Source of the DNA: Porcincola intestinalis
GTDB lineage: Bacteria; Bacillota; Clostridia; Lachnospirales; Lachnospiraceae
Direction: 5' to 3'
Length of the DNA stretch: 64,000 nt
Assembly: GCF_009696445.1 (NCBI RefSeq)
Contig: NZ_VULZ01000010.1
Span: forward strand, 62,001 to 126,000
In this document: positions 43,185-51,747 of the stretch, piece by piece
Position numbering within the stretch: position 1 is the stretch's first letter
Layout: the number at the start of each line of letters is the position of its first letter
Position numbers and translations under genes: made by a program
Notes under the pieces: model-generated
Seen by the model: the letters and a program-made list of their open reading frames with translations, nothing else
The model's database searches: none
Told to the model about the DNA's origin: nothing

Positions 43185-44816
43185 ATGGGCTATCATCAAC
43201 TGTCTTACCTGCTGGGATTTCTCCCGTTGGTTCTTCTATTATTCTCCATCTGTCCGAAACGATCCAGAAGGTATGTGCTTGCCGGTGCCTCCTGGCTGTA
43301 CTTCTTTCTATGCAGCCGGTATCTGATTGTCTATCTTCTCGGAACGACGGTATGGACTTACCTCATGGGGATCTGGATCGGGAAGCTTGGAGAAGGGCTT
43401 CCGGAGAGTGCAGCCGCTGCTTCCCGGGATCCGTACAGAAAACAGGCGATGGCACATCATGCTGCGATGCTCCTTGCGAATGGTGTTCTGTTTGGGGTTC
43501 TTTTCTATCTGAAATATACCGGCTTTTTTGTACGGCAGCTGAACAAGCTGGTTGTGCATGCAGGCGGGGCTGCGATCATCGCGCCAAGGCTGCTTGTGCC
43601 GATCGGTATATCCTTCTATACGCTTGAAGCGGTGGGATATCTTCTCGAGGTCTACTGGAGAAGAATTCCGGCGGACAGGGATTTCATCCGGATTGCGCTT
43701 TTCCTGGGGTTCTTTCCGCAGACGATGGAAGGACCGATTGCACGCTACGGAGATACTGCGATGCAGTTTTCCAGCCTTCCGGAGAAGGTGGAAATAACGA
43801 GATGCGGTATGCCGGGCATTCAGGCGCAGAGCGGCGTGCCGCGCACGCTGGAGGAAATGACAGCCTCCGCTATGCGCATCTGCTGGGGGATGTTCAAGAA
43901 GCTGGTCGTGGCCGACCGGCTGAACATCATCGTTGCGACGTTGTTCGGGGAATATGAAAAACAGAATGGTGTGCTGATCATTGTGGCAGCCGTCTGCTAC
44001 ACGGTCCAGCTTTACATGGAGTTCTCCGGGATGATGGATGTGGTCATCGGCTCTGCCAGACTGTTTGGCATCCGTCTGCCGGAGAATTTTCGCCAGCCCT
44101 TTTTCTCTCAGACAGCATCGGAATTCTGGAGAAGATGGCATATCTCACTCGGCGCCTGGCTGAAGGACTATCTGTTCTATCCGGTCGCCGCATCGACAAC
44201 GGCCAAAAAGCTGGGGAAAAGACTCCGGAAAATGTCCGGACGGTATGTGGCGAAGCTGGCCGTCTCTGCGCTGGCGCTGACGCCTGTCTGGCTGTTCAAC
44301 GGCCTGTGGCATGGAGCGGAATGGAACTACATCTTCTACGGGATCTATTATCTTGTGCTGCTGATCCTGGAGCTGGCGCTTGAGCCGGTCAAGGCGGGCT
44401 TTTACCGCAGGACAGGGATCCGTCAGAACGGCCGGGGTGCCACGCTGCTGAGGATTCTGAGAACCTGGGTGATCATTTTCACCGGGGAGATGTTCTTCCG
44501 CGCACCGGGGCTGCGGGCAGGATTCTGCATGTTCCGGAGTCTGTTTCACAGTTTTGGAATCAGCCGCCTCTGGGACGGGACGCTCCTGACATTCGGCCTG
44601 GGAATGGCAGACTGGACAGCCATCATCGGCGGAACAGCTGTTGTCTTTCTCTATGATCTGCTGCGTGAGCGCGGCTTTTCCATCCGGGACTGGGTTTTTG
44701 CAAGAAAGCTCCCGGTCCGGTGGGCACTTTACAATGTGCTTATATTCGCGGTGATCATTTTTGGCGCATACGGAACCGGCTATCAGGCAGTCGACCTGAT
44801 CTATGCCGGATTCTGA
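43185..44816 (+). CDS. MBOAT-family membrane O-acyltransferase
   Basis: 543 residues with ten or more membrane segments. MBOAT signatures: YPSIRLK-like LLVPIGISFYTLEAVGYLLEVYW, FFPQTMEGPIARYG, FWRRWHISLGAWLKDYLFYPV, and the active-site His in FNGLWHGAEWNYIFYG (near residue 375). It resembles AlgI/DltB-type transferases, which move acyl groups to extracellular polymers. It is followed 13 bp later by an SGNH-hydrolase-like gene, the usual partner. No dltA/dltC genes are nearby, so O-acetylation of a surface polysaccharide is more likely than D-alanylation. Confidence 0.9.
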   Translation: MGYHQLSYLLGFLPLVLLLFSICPKRSRRYVLAGASWLYFFLCSRYLIVYLLGTTVWTYLMGIWIGKLGEGLPESAAAASRDPYRKQAMAHHAAMLLANGVLFGVLFYLKYTGFFVRQLNKLVVHAGGAAIIAPRLLVPIGISFYTLEAVGYLLEVYWRRIPADRDFIRIALFLGFFPQTMEGPIARYGDTAMQFSSLPEKVEITRCGMPGIQAQSGVPRTLEEMTASAMRICWGMFKKLVVADRLNIIVATLFGEYEKQNGVLIIVAAVCYTVQLYMEFSGMMDVVIGSARLFGIRLPENFRQPFFSQTASEFWRRWHISLGAWLKDYLFYPVAASTTAKKLGKRLRKMSGRYVAKLAVSALALTPVWLFNGLWHGAEWNYIFYGIYYLVLLILELALEPVKAGFYRRTGIRQNGRGATLLRILRTWVIIFTGEMFFRAPGLRAGFCMFRSLFHSFGISRLWDGTLLTFGLGMADWTAIIGGTAVVFLYDLLRERGFSIRDWVFARKLPVRWALYNVLIFAVIIFGAYGTGYQAVDLIYAGF

Positions 44817-44829
44817 AGGGTACAGCAAT

Positions 44830-45864
44830 ATGGGAAAAGAGACATCAAAATCGATCCGGTCAGGAAGAAGGACCGCACTGCAGGTGCTTGCATTTTTGGC
44901 CTGCCTGCTGGTCCTGCTGCTTCTGGCGTCACGGCTTTTTATGGAGATCACCGGCGCGGAGGCAAAGCATGGATATCGCTCCCGCAACACGGTCTACTGG
45001 GATCTTGAGCAGGAGAAAAAGAACAGCCTGGATGTCCTTGTACTTGGAAACAGTGAGGCCTTTGCGTCCTTCTCCCCGATGGAGCTGTGGCTTGGCGGCG
45101 GCATTCCGGCCTACCTGGCATCGATTCCGGGGGAGACGATGGTGGAAATGAATTCCATCCTCCAGGCGGCGCTCAGACGGCAGCACCCGAAGGCACTGCT
45201 CATCGAGACACATGCGCTTTATACTGATCTGGAACCTGGAAAGGCAGATGAACTGCTGCTTCAGCAGGCCGGGCAGAATGCATTTCAGATCTTCCGGCTG
45301 CATAATCTCTGGAAGGATGCCATCGAAAAGCCGAAGAACAAACGAAGGGTCTGGAAGGGATTTCGGCTGATGCCTACAATCAGACCGCCGAAGCAGCTTG
45401 GCGATTATATGAATCCCGATGACGGGACAGAGCCGATTGACCCTCAGAATGTCCGGATTCTTAAAAAGATTCAAAAAATCTGTGAGAGAAGAGGGATGGA
45501 ACTGCTCCTGTACAGTGCGCCATCCCCGAAGAATTACAATATGAAGCGACACAACACACTCGCGCGCCTGTCAGAAGAGCTGGGCGTGCCGTATACCGAC
45601 CTGAACCTGAAGACCGGGGAGGTCGGAATCGATTGGACGACGGACAGCCTCGATGGAGGTGATCACCTGAATCTGTCAGGAGCGCGGAAGACGACGGCTT
45701 ATCTTCAGAGGATGCTTCAGACAGAAGTGCCGGCGCTTTTCGACAAGCGGTCCGATCCGGCCTACAGCGGATGGAACGGGCTGGCGGCACGGTACCAGAA
45801 GCGGGAAAGCAGGATGCTCGCGAAGATGAGAGAACGGGCTGCGGCGCAGGGACTCACTCCATGA
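44830..45864 (+). CDS. membrane-anchored SGNH-like hydrolase/acyltransferase partner (AlgJ/DltD-like)
   Basis: 344 residues from the ATG at 44830 (AAGGG nine bases upstream). One N-terminal membrane helix (LQVLAFLACLLVLLLLASRL), then an extracytoplasmic domain with the nucleophile Ser75 in VLGNSEAFASFSP and an Asp/His pair in LDGGDHLNLSGA (275-279). The arrangement matches the SGNH-type proteins that complete acyl transfer begun by an MBOAT protein. The 3' end overlaps the convergent response regulator gene by 11 bp. Confidence 0.82.
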   Translation: MGKETSKSIRSGRRTALQVLAFLACLLVLLLLASRLFMEITGAEAKHGYRSRNTVYWDLEQEKKNSLDVLVLGNSEAFASFSPMELWLGGGIPAYLASIPGETMVEMNSILQAALRRQHPKALLIETHALYTDLEPGKADELLLQQAGQNAFQIFRLHNLWKDAIEKPKNKRRVWKGFRLMPTIRPPKQLGDYMNPDDGTEPIDPQNVRILKKIQKICERRGMELLLYSAPSPKNYNMKRHNTLARLSEELGVPYTDLNLKTGEVGIDWTTDSLDGGDHLNLSGARKTTAYLQRMLQTEVPALFDKRSDPAYSGWNGLAARYQKRESRMLAKMRERAAAQGLTP

Positions 45865-46525
45865 CGTAGCCCACATTCCGGATGGTCTTGATGCGGTCTG
45901 CGGAATTCCCGAGCTTCTGGCGCAGAGTCTTGATGTGCATGTCAACGGTGCGGGACTCCCCCTCGAAGTTTGTATCCCAGACGCGCTGCATGATGACGTC
46001 TCTTGTCATGACGATGCCCGGATTGCTCATCAGAAGCCGCAGCAGCTCGAATTCCTTGTATGTCAGATCAATCGGCTGGCCATCAACTGTGACGATGCGG
46101 CGGGAGCTGTCAAGGCACACATTTTCCAGCTGCAGGACAGGCCGGATCTGGTCGCCCTGGGTTCTCCGGAGCAGGGCTTTCACGCGCGTGATCAGCTCCA
46201 TGACGGAGAAGGGCTTTTTGATATAATCGTCAGCACCGATATCGAGTCCCTTGATCATATCGATCTCGGCCGTTTTTGCCGTCACCATGATGACCGGAAC
46301 ATGAGCCGTCATCTCATTTTGGCGAAGCTTTTTCAGAATTTCATTTCCATCCATATCGGGGAGCATGATGTCAAGGAGAACCAGATCTGGCATCTTCTCC
46401 GAGACAGCCCGGAAGAAATCCTTTCCGTTCGAGAAGCCCTGGACGGTATGTCCGGAATTCTTCAGTGCAATGCTCTCAATCTCCTGAATATCTCTGTCAT
46501 CCTCAACAATGTAAATCTCAGCCAT
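45854..46525 (-). CDS. OmpR/PhoB-family response regulator (PhoP-like)
   Basis: 223 residues. Receiver domain with acidic pair Asp9/Asp10, phospho-acceptor Asp52 (LVLLDIMLPDMDG), Thr and Lys in VTAKTAEID and KKPFS. The C-terminal winged helix (LTYKEFELLRLLMSNPGIVMTRDVI, ESRTVDMHIKTLRQKLG, RNVGYVME) is of the OmpR/PhoB type. No kinase is adjacent; the PhoR-type kinase 14 kb to the left, on the same strand, lacks an adjacent regulator, so the two are probably partners controlling the Pho boxes. Confidence 0.9.
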   Translation of the reverse strand: MAEIYIVEDDRDIQEIESIALKNSGHTVQGFSNGKDFFRAVSEKMPDLVLLDIMLPDMDGNEILKKLRQNEMTAHVPVIMVTAKTAEIDMIKGLDIGADDYIKKPFSVMELITRVKALLRRTQGDQIRPVLQLENVCLDSSRRIVTVDGQPIDLTYKEFELLRLLMSNPGIVMTRDVIMQRVWDTNFEGESRTVDMHIKTLRQKLGNSADRIKTIRNVGYVME

Positions 46526-46572
46526 GTCCGATTTCGCTCCTGTAAGAAAAATGCTGTCTTCCGTAACAGAGT

Positions 46573-46647
46573 GATTACAGTGTCAAAAGTCCGCCACCAC
46601 GCATGCTTGCATGCAGGTGGTGGCAGGACTTATTGACACGCGTAATC
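46573..46647. repeat. 75-bp near-perfect palindrome upstream of the response regulator gene
   Basis: Arms GATTAC..GTAATC, TGTCAA..TTGACA, AAGTCC..GGACTT, CCACCAC..GTGGTGG and a GCATGC centre pair with only small bulges. No T-run follows, so it is not an ordinary terminator. GTGTCAAAAGTC recurs just outside it near 46656. The remainder of 46526-46886 holds the promoter listed next and no gene. Confidence 0.85.
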
Positions 46648-46777
46648 ATAAATGAGTGTCAAAAGTCGAGTGTAAAAAGTCCGGCACTTAACTCACAGGA
46701 TACCAGAAGGATGTAAAAAGATCGATAAGCAAATGAAAAATCTGCGTAAAGTGGTCTGGCGCAGGAACAGGGCATGC

Positions 46778-46806
46778 GTGACAGCCCTCCGGGTACATGG
46801 TAGAAT
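46778..46806 (+). promoter_or_regulatory. promoter of the aldo/keto reductase gene
   Basis: GTGACA (46778-46783), 17-bp spacer, TAGAAT (46801-46806). Confidence 0.55.
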
Positions 46807-46886
46807 TGTTTCAACATGTCAGAATGAAGGGTTGCCGCGTACGCCGGGCTGCCTGAGCCGGGGATATTCAAGTGAGGAGGAACAGT

Positions 46887-48020
46887 ATGCTGGATGAGAG
46901 AATGATCAGACAGATGCCGAAGCTGGGCTTTGGGCTGATGCGTCTGCCGAGGGCGGACGAGGAAAAGGATATCATCGACCTTGAGCAGACAAAAAGAATG
47001 GTCGATGCGTTCATGAGTGCAGGGTTGAAGTATTTTGACAGTGCCTATGTCTACAATGGCAGTGAGGAAGCGGCGAGAAAGGCGCTGACAGAACGCTACC
47101 CGCGCGACAGCTTCTACATCACCTCGAAGCTGAATGTTAATGCTTCCTATATTCATAATGAAGCGGAGGCGAAGGCGGAGTTTGACGAATCGCTCAGGCG
47201 CGAGGGAGTCGATTACTTTGACTTCTATCTGCTCCATGCGCTGGGAAGCGGAAACATTCAGAAGTTTGAAGACTGGCATCTGTGGGAGTTTATAAGGAAG
47301 AAGAAGGCGGAGGGGAAGATCCGCCACTACGGGTTCTCCTTTCACGACACGCCTGAGCTGCTCGATGAGCTGCTGACGAAGCACCCGGATGTCGAGTTTG
47401 TCCAGCTCCAGGTCAACTATGCGGACTGGGAGAATCCGCGTGTGCAGTCCAGGGGCTGCTATGAGACCGCCGTCAGGCATCACAAGCCGGTCATCGTGAT
47501 GGAGCCGGTCAAGGGTGGAACCCTGGCCAGCCCGCCGAAGGCCGCAAGAGAACAGATGAAGGCAGCAGATCCGGAGGCCAGCTACGCATCGTGGGCCATC
47601 CGGTTTGCAGCCAGCCTGCCGGGCGTCATGGTGGTGCTCTCCGGGATGTCCGATGAGGAACAGACAGCGGATAACATATCCTATATGAAGGATTTCCAGC
47701 CACTCAGCGAAAAAGAACAGGAAGTGATCCGAAGCGTGCAGAAGATCCTCGCCGAAATCGATCAGATTCCGTGTACCGCCTGCCGCTACTGCGTAGCGGG
47801 CTGTCCGAAAAAAATCAATATTCCGGGCATATTCAGCGCGATGAACCTTCAGATGGTCTATGATAACCATACATCCGCAGTGAGAAATTATGCTTTTTCT
47901 ACAGGAGAAGGGCATGGAAAGGCATCAGACTGTATCCATTGCGGCCAGTGTGCAAGACAGTGCCCGCAGCACATTCAGATTCCGGAATGGATGGACAAAA
48001 TCGCAGCGATACTGGAGTAA
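46887..48020 (+). CDS. aldo/keto reductase with C-terminal [4Fe-4S] domain
   Basis: 377 residues from the ATG at 46887, six bases after GAGGAGG. The N-terminal ~270 residues are an AKR barrel: LGFGLMRLPR, FDSAYVYNGSEEAARKAL (Asp/Tyr), YITSKLN (Lys), and YLLHALG (His). The C-terminal part has two ferredoxin-type motifs: CTACRYCVAGCPKKINIP and CIHCGQCARQCPQHIQIP. Such Fe-S AKRs are common in anaerobes and may use ferredoxin as well as NADPH; substrates are unknown. Monocistronic by context. Confidence 0.9.
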   Translation: MLDERMIRQMPKLGFGLMRLPRADEEKDIIDLEQTKRMVDAFMSAGLKYFDSAYVYNGSEEAARKALTERYPRDSFYITSKLNVNASYIHNEAEAKAEFDESLRREGVDYFDFYLLHALGSGNIQKFEDWHLWEFIRKKKAEGKIRHYGFSFHDTPELLDELLTKHPDVEFVQLQVNYADWENPRVQSRGCYETAVRHHKPVIVMEPVKGGTLASPPKAAREQMKAADPEASYASWAIRFAASLPGVMVVLSGMSDEEQTADNISYMKDFQPLSEKEQEVIRSVQKILAEIDQIPCTACRYCVAGCPKKINIPGIFSAMNLQMVYDNHTSAVRNYAFSTGEGHGKASDCIHCGQCARQCPQHIQIPEWMDKIAAILE

Positions 48021-48132
48021 ACGGGACGTCCGCAATGAAATTCCATAGACACAGCAGACTCAGGATATGCAGACAGACTGGCAGGAGCAGCCATCTTGCA
48101 TTTTAGAAGTACAGGAGTATGGGAAAGACTGG

Positions 48133-48160
48133 TTGCTACATTTTAATTTTGCTATATAAT
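48133..48160 (+). promoter_or_regulatory. thrS promoter
   Basis: TTGCTA (48133-48138), 16-bp spacer, TATAAT (48155-48160). A short leader hairpin GGACCC/GGGTTC (about 48181-48197) lies between it and the ribosome site. No T-box consensus is present. Confidence 0.7.
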
Positions 48161-48217
48161 GAAACACTGTAAAGGAAAAAGGACCCTGGTTGGGTTCAAA
48201 TTGAAAGGAGTTCTGTT

Positions 48218-50101
48218 ATGGATAAGGAACAGTATCTTGCGGTATACCGCCACTCCCTCGCCCATGTGCTGGCGAAGGCTGTGATTGAGATCTACGGGAA
48301 GGACGTTCAGTATGCGATCGGACCGCAGATCGAGGATGGCGCGTACTATGACTTTGTGCTTCCCGCAGGAAAGTCGATCACCGAGGCAGATTTCACAGCG
48401 ATCGAGAACAAGATGCATGAGATCCTGAAGAGGAAGGAAGACTGGACATGCAGGGAGGTCAGCCGCGCGGAGGCTCTTGAGCTCTTCAAGAATCAAAAGT
48501 TCAAGACCGAGCTGATTGGGGACCTTCCGGAAGACGAGAAGATCACTGTTTACTATACCGGGGATGACTATGTCGACCTGTGCCGTGGACCTCATGTGTC
48601 CAACTCCCAGGAGCTTCTGAGTGCGGCATTCAAGATCCACTCCACCTCCATGGCATACTGGAGAGGGGATGAAAAGCGTGACAGGCTGCAGAGAGTCTAC
48701 CTGTATGCATTTCCATCGAAGGACGAGCTCAAGGCGCACCTCAAGATGATCGAGGAGGCAAAGGAGCGTGATCACCGGAAGATCGGCACGCAGCTCGAGC
48801 TCTTTATGTTCAACGAGACCGCTCCGGGTATGCCGTACTGGCTGCCGAGAGGGTGGCAGATGTACCAGGCGCTCATGAAGTACAGCCGTCAGATCCAGAG
48901 AAAGCATGGCTATACCGAGATCGCGGCGCCGCTGATCAATAATAAGCGCCTGTGGCTTGTCAGCGGGCACTGGGCACACTATCTGAACAATATGTTCATT
49001 GTGCCGGGCGTTGACGGGTACACGAAGGCGGATGTCGATGTCGATGAGCTTGTCGCAGACCTGAAGGATCCGGATGCAGAGACCTCCAAGACAAAGATCG
49101 AAGCTGGATCCGTGGTTTACAACCGCGAGAATCCGGACACGATGGCTGCAAAGCCGATGAACTGCCCGAACGCCATGCTCACCTACAAGAGAAAGACCCG
49201 CTCCTACAAGGAGCTGCCGATCCGCTATGGCGAGTATGATGTCCTTCACCGCAAGGAGAAGTCCGGACAGCTGAACGGCCTGCTCCGTGTGCAGGAGTTC
49301 CGTCAGGACGATTGCCATACCTTCGTCATGGAGTCCCAGATCAAGGATGAGATCGCGGACATCATCTCCATCGCGGACGAGGTCTACAAGACCTTCGGCG
49401 TCAGCTACCGGGCAGAGCTCTCCACTAGGCCGGATGATTTCATGGGAGACATCGAGGTCTGGAACCAGGCGGAGGCTGATCTGCGCGAGATTCTGGATGA
49501 GAAGTACGGGAAGGGCGGCTACGAGGTCAATGAGGGAGACGGCGCGTTCTACGGACCGAAGATTGACCTTCAGATAAAGGACGCCATCGGAAGAGAATGG
49601 CAGTGCGGTACCATTCAGCTGGATTTCCAGCTTCCGCATAACTTTGGCCTGACCTACACGGCCGAGGATGGATCCAGTCAGATGCCGGTTGTCATCCACA
49701 GGGCAATCTACGGATCACTTGAGCGTTTCATCGGAATCATCATCGAGAACTTTAAGGGGAACTTCCCGTTCTGGCTTTCCCCGATGCAGGTCGGCATCGT
49801 TCCGATCCGTCCGGAGCACAACGCCTATGCAAAGAAGATTGAGGATCTGCTGGTCGACAGAGGAATCCGTGTGGAGGCCGACTACAACGACATCAACATG
49901 AAGACCAAGATCAAGACCTTCCACAACTACAGGGATCCGTACATCCTGGTCCTCGGCGACAAGGAAGCGGCGGAGAACACCGTCTCCATCAACATCAGAG
50001 GCAATAAGAAGCTGAATGATGTTCCGGTGGAGAAGTTCCTCGAGCTCTGCGACCGGATGAACAAGACACACTGCCTTGACATCATCGATACACTGGACTG
50101 A
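48218..50101 (+). CDS. thrS: threonyl-tRNA synthetase
   Basis: 627 residues. It begins directly with the editing domain (YRHSLAHVLAKAV, His12 and His16), so the usual N-terminal TGS domain is missing. Class II motifs follow: LPRGWQMYQAL (motif 1 region), MNCPNAMLTYK, LLRVQEFRQDDCHTFV (motif 2), VVIHRAIYGSLERF (motif 3) and the anticodon-binding domain. An insert of about 35 residues (DVDVDELVADLKDPDAETSK) lies before the MNCP motif, restoring near-normal length. ATG follows AAAGGAG. Monocistronic, ended by a strong terminator. Confidence 0.95.
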   Translation: MDKEQYLAVYRHSLAHVLAKAVIEIYGKDVQYAIGPQIEDGAYYDFVLPAGKSITEADFTAIENKMHEILKRKEDWTCREVSRAEALELFKNQKFKTELIGDLPEDEKITVYYTGDDYVDLCRGPHVSNSQELLSAAFKIHSTSMAYWRGDEKRDRLQRVYLYAFPSKDELKAHLKMIEEAKERDHRKIGTQLELFMFNETAPGMPYWLPRGWQMYQALMKYSRQIQRKHGYTEIAAPLINNKRLWLVSGHWAHYLNNMFIVPGVDGYTKADVDVDELVADLKDPDAETSKTKIEAGSVVYNRENPDTMAAKPMNCPNAMLTYKRKTRSYKELPIRYGEYDVLHRKEKSGQLNGLLRVQEFRQDDCHTFVMESQIKDEIADIISIADEVYKTFGVSYRAELSTRPDDFMGDIEVWNQAEADLREILDEKYGKGGYEVNEGDGAFYGPKIDLQIKDAIGREWQCGTIQLDFQLPHNFGLTYTAEDGSSQMPVVIHRAIYGSLERFIGIIIENFKGNFPFWLSPMQVGIVPIRPEHNAYAKKIEDLLVDRGIRVEADYNDINMKTKIKTFHNYRDPYILVLGDKEAAENTVSINIRGNKKLNDVPVEKFLELCDRMNKTHCLDIIDTLD

Positions 50102-50106
50102 TAATG

Positions 50107-50145
50107 AAAAGCCATCCGCTGATCATACCTCAGCGGATGGCTTTT
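50107..50145. terminator. bidirectional terminator between thrS and the radical SAM gene
   Basis: AAAAGCCATCCGCTGA (50107-50122) pairs perfectly with TCAGCGGATGGCTTTT (50130-50145), giving A/T tails for both strands. Confidence 0.92.
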
Positions 50146-50166
50146 CTTATGCGCTTCGCACGTATT

Positions 50167-51105
50167 TCATTCTCGATCTGTATTTCGGATGGTGGCGTTG
50201 AGTGTATTCAATACTTTTTTCTTGTCAGCGCTCCAGAGCGGCGCAATCAGGAGCGCTTTTGGGCCATCCCCGGTGAGGCGGTGGATGACTATTTCCTCGG
50301 GAAGAAGCTTCAGACAGGAGATGACAATCCGGCAGTATTCCTCAAGAGTCAGGATATGGAAGGGTTTTTCCTGATATTCCCGCGCAAGCTGCGTGCCACG
50401 AAGCACGTGAAGAAGCTGGAGCTTGATGCCGTCCGTGCGGATGCCTTCTGAGTAGCCGACTTGGTAACGCCAAAACAGATCGCTCACATGCCGGACAGTC
50501 TGGAGCATATCTGATTCATTTTCATCGGGAAGTCCCAGGATGACATGGACAATGACGGTCAGACCAGCCTCTTTCAGTCTGCGGTAGGCATCGTCAAAAA
50601 CCTTCAGGGCATATCCTCTGTGGATGCGCTGTGCGGTCTGATCACTGGCGGTCTGAAGTCCCAGTTCCACCCAGACAGGCTTGAACCGGTTCAGCTCTCT
50701 GAGCATCCGAATCTGATCACTTCCGAGACAGTCGGGCCGGGTACCGACGGAGAGAATGCAGATTTCCGGCCGCCGGATGGTTTCCTGATAGAGCGAACGG
50801 AGCCTTTTCACATCGCCGTAGGTGTTGGTGTAGGACTGAAAGTATGCAATGTACAGCCGCTTTTCTGCCGGGATCGAGGAGGGGATCTTCTGATCCACAC
50901 GCTGTTTTGCAAGACGGATCTGCTCTTCGACAGGCAGGAGAGGGGAGGCGAATTCTCCGGATCCGCCGTTTGAGCAGAACGTGCAGCCTCCTGTCCCGAG
51001 CGTGCCATCTCTGTTCGGGCAGCTGCAGCCCGACTGAAGGGACAGCCTGTATATTTTCTGGCCATAGGTTTCCTTCAGGACGTCTGAAACACTCCGATAT
51101 TCCAA
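50167..51105 (-). CDS. TIGR01212 family radical SAM protein (YhcC-like)
   Basis: 312 residues with a TTG start at 51105 behind AAGGAGA. The Fe-S motif CSCPNRDGTLGTGGCTFC is the characteristic long-spaced version of this family. SAM-domain elements SVGTRPDCLG, WVELGLQTASDQTAQRIHRG and HVILGLPDE follow, and a C-terminal ILTLEEYCRIVISCLKLLP. The family is widespread, with unknown substrate. Convergent with thrS and divergent from a small gene. Confidence 0.92.
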   Translation of the reverse strand: MEYRSVSDVLKETYGQKIYRLSLQSGCSCPNRDGTLGTGGCTFCSNGGSGEFASPLLPVEEQIRLAKQRVDQKIPSSIPAEKRLYIAYFQSYTNTYGDVKRLRSLYQETIRRPEICILSVGTRPDCLGSDQIRMLRELNRFKPVWVELGLQTASDQTAQRIHRGYALKVFDDAYRRLKEAGLTVIVHVILGLPDENESDMLQTVRHVSDLFWRYQVGYSEGIRTDGIKLQLLHVLRGTQLAREYQEKPFHILTLEEYCRIVISCLKLLPEEIVIHRLTGDGPKALLIAPLWSADKKKVLNTLNATIRNTDRE

Positions 51106-51425
51106 TTTTCTTCTCTCCTTTTCAGATTTTCATTTTTCAAACCTGACGTTCCTATTATGAAAGGATCTGTCTGCCTTTTCAAGGCATGGAAGCAGCGGGG
51201 GTATGAAATGGACGGAATCGGTAATCGAAAGGCCGGGATTGATTCAGAGTCTGCTCAGCGGTACACTCATGTCAGGCTGCCTGGACCAGCGGAACTTAAG
51301 CCGGCGGTAATAAAGGCTGATGGGATCAGGCTTGCGATATGAGGATGGCGGAAAGAGACCGTCAGTAAAAGGCTGGTGGGAATAATAGGCGGTCAGGATA
51401 AAAGAAACAACGAGGAGGAATACGC
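51106..51425. other. 320-bp intergenic stretch with one candidate promoter
   Basis: TTGATT (51239-51244), 17-bp spacer, TACACT (51262-51267) could drive the small gene at 51426. A 61-codon reading at 51157 lacks a ribosome site and family similarity. I see nothing else. Confidence 0.4.
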
Positions 51426-51650
51426 ATGCAGTACCAGATTGAAGATATTCTGGAAGCGGACTTTGGCTGCGAGGAGCGGGAGGAAGGGGCACCTCTTCTG
51501 TGCTGCCTGGTACTGTCGGCAGACGGAAAACGAATATACCGGAACATTCCGGATGAACTGGCCAGGAAGTGCGCGCTGGCAAAAGGAATCGTGCTGACAG
51601 AGGAGGAGCTGCGAGGGCTTGAGGCAGGAACAGCGCTGGGAATGGATTGA
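51426..51650 (+). CDS. small hypothetical protein
   Basis: 74 residues, acidic, no signal or membrane segment. The strong AGGAGGA ribosome site ending about 8 bases before the ATG is the main support. The sequence (EADFGCEEREEG, CLVLSADGKRIYRNIPDEL, LTEEELRGLEAG) suggests a small alpha/beta fold; two adjacent Cys (LLCC) sit in the centre. I do not recognise a family. It is about 100 bp before the GNAT-TagI gene and could be co-transcribed with it. Confidence 0.6.
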   Translation: MQYQIEDILEADFGCEEREEGAPLLCCLVLSADGKRIYRNIPDELARKCALAKGIVLTEEELRGLEAGTALGMD

Positions 51651-51747
51651 TCATTCGGAAGATAGCTGACAGGTTTCCGGAGCCGGGCCTGAAAGGGCTC
51701 AAGGCATGCAGATGTGGATATGAAGAGAAACGGAGTCAACGATATTG

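Noticed and set aside
46659-47915. 418-codon open frame antisense to the Fe-S aldo/keto reductase
   Set aside because: No family character and no ribosome site; it mirrors the codon bias of the real gene, which has complete motifs.
48021-48217. T-box upstream of thrS
   Set aside because: The conserved T-box sequence and antiterminator are not present; only a short hairpin is seen.
48152-49699. 515-codon open frame antisense to thrS
   Set aside because: A shadow of thrS codon usage; the sense frame has all synthetase motifs.
51157-51342. Possible 61-residue protein
   Set aside because: No ribosome site, no recognisable similarity, and it spans a candidate promoter.
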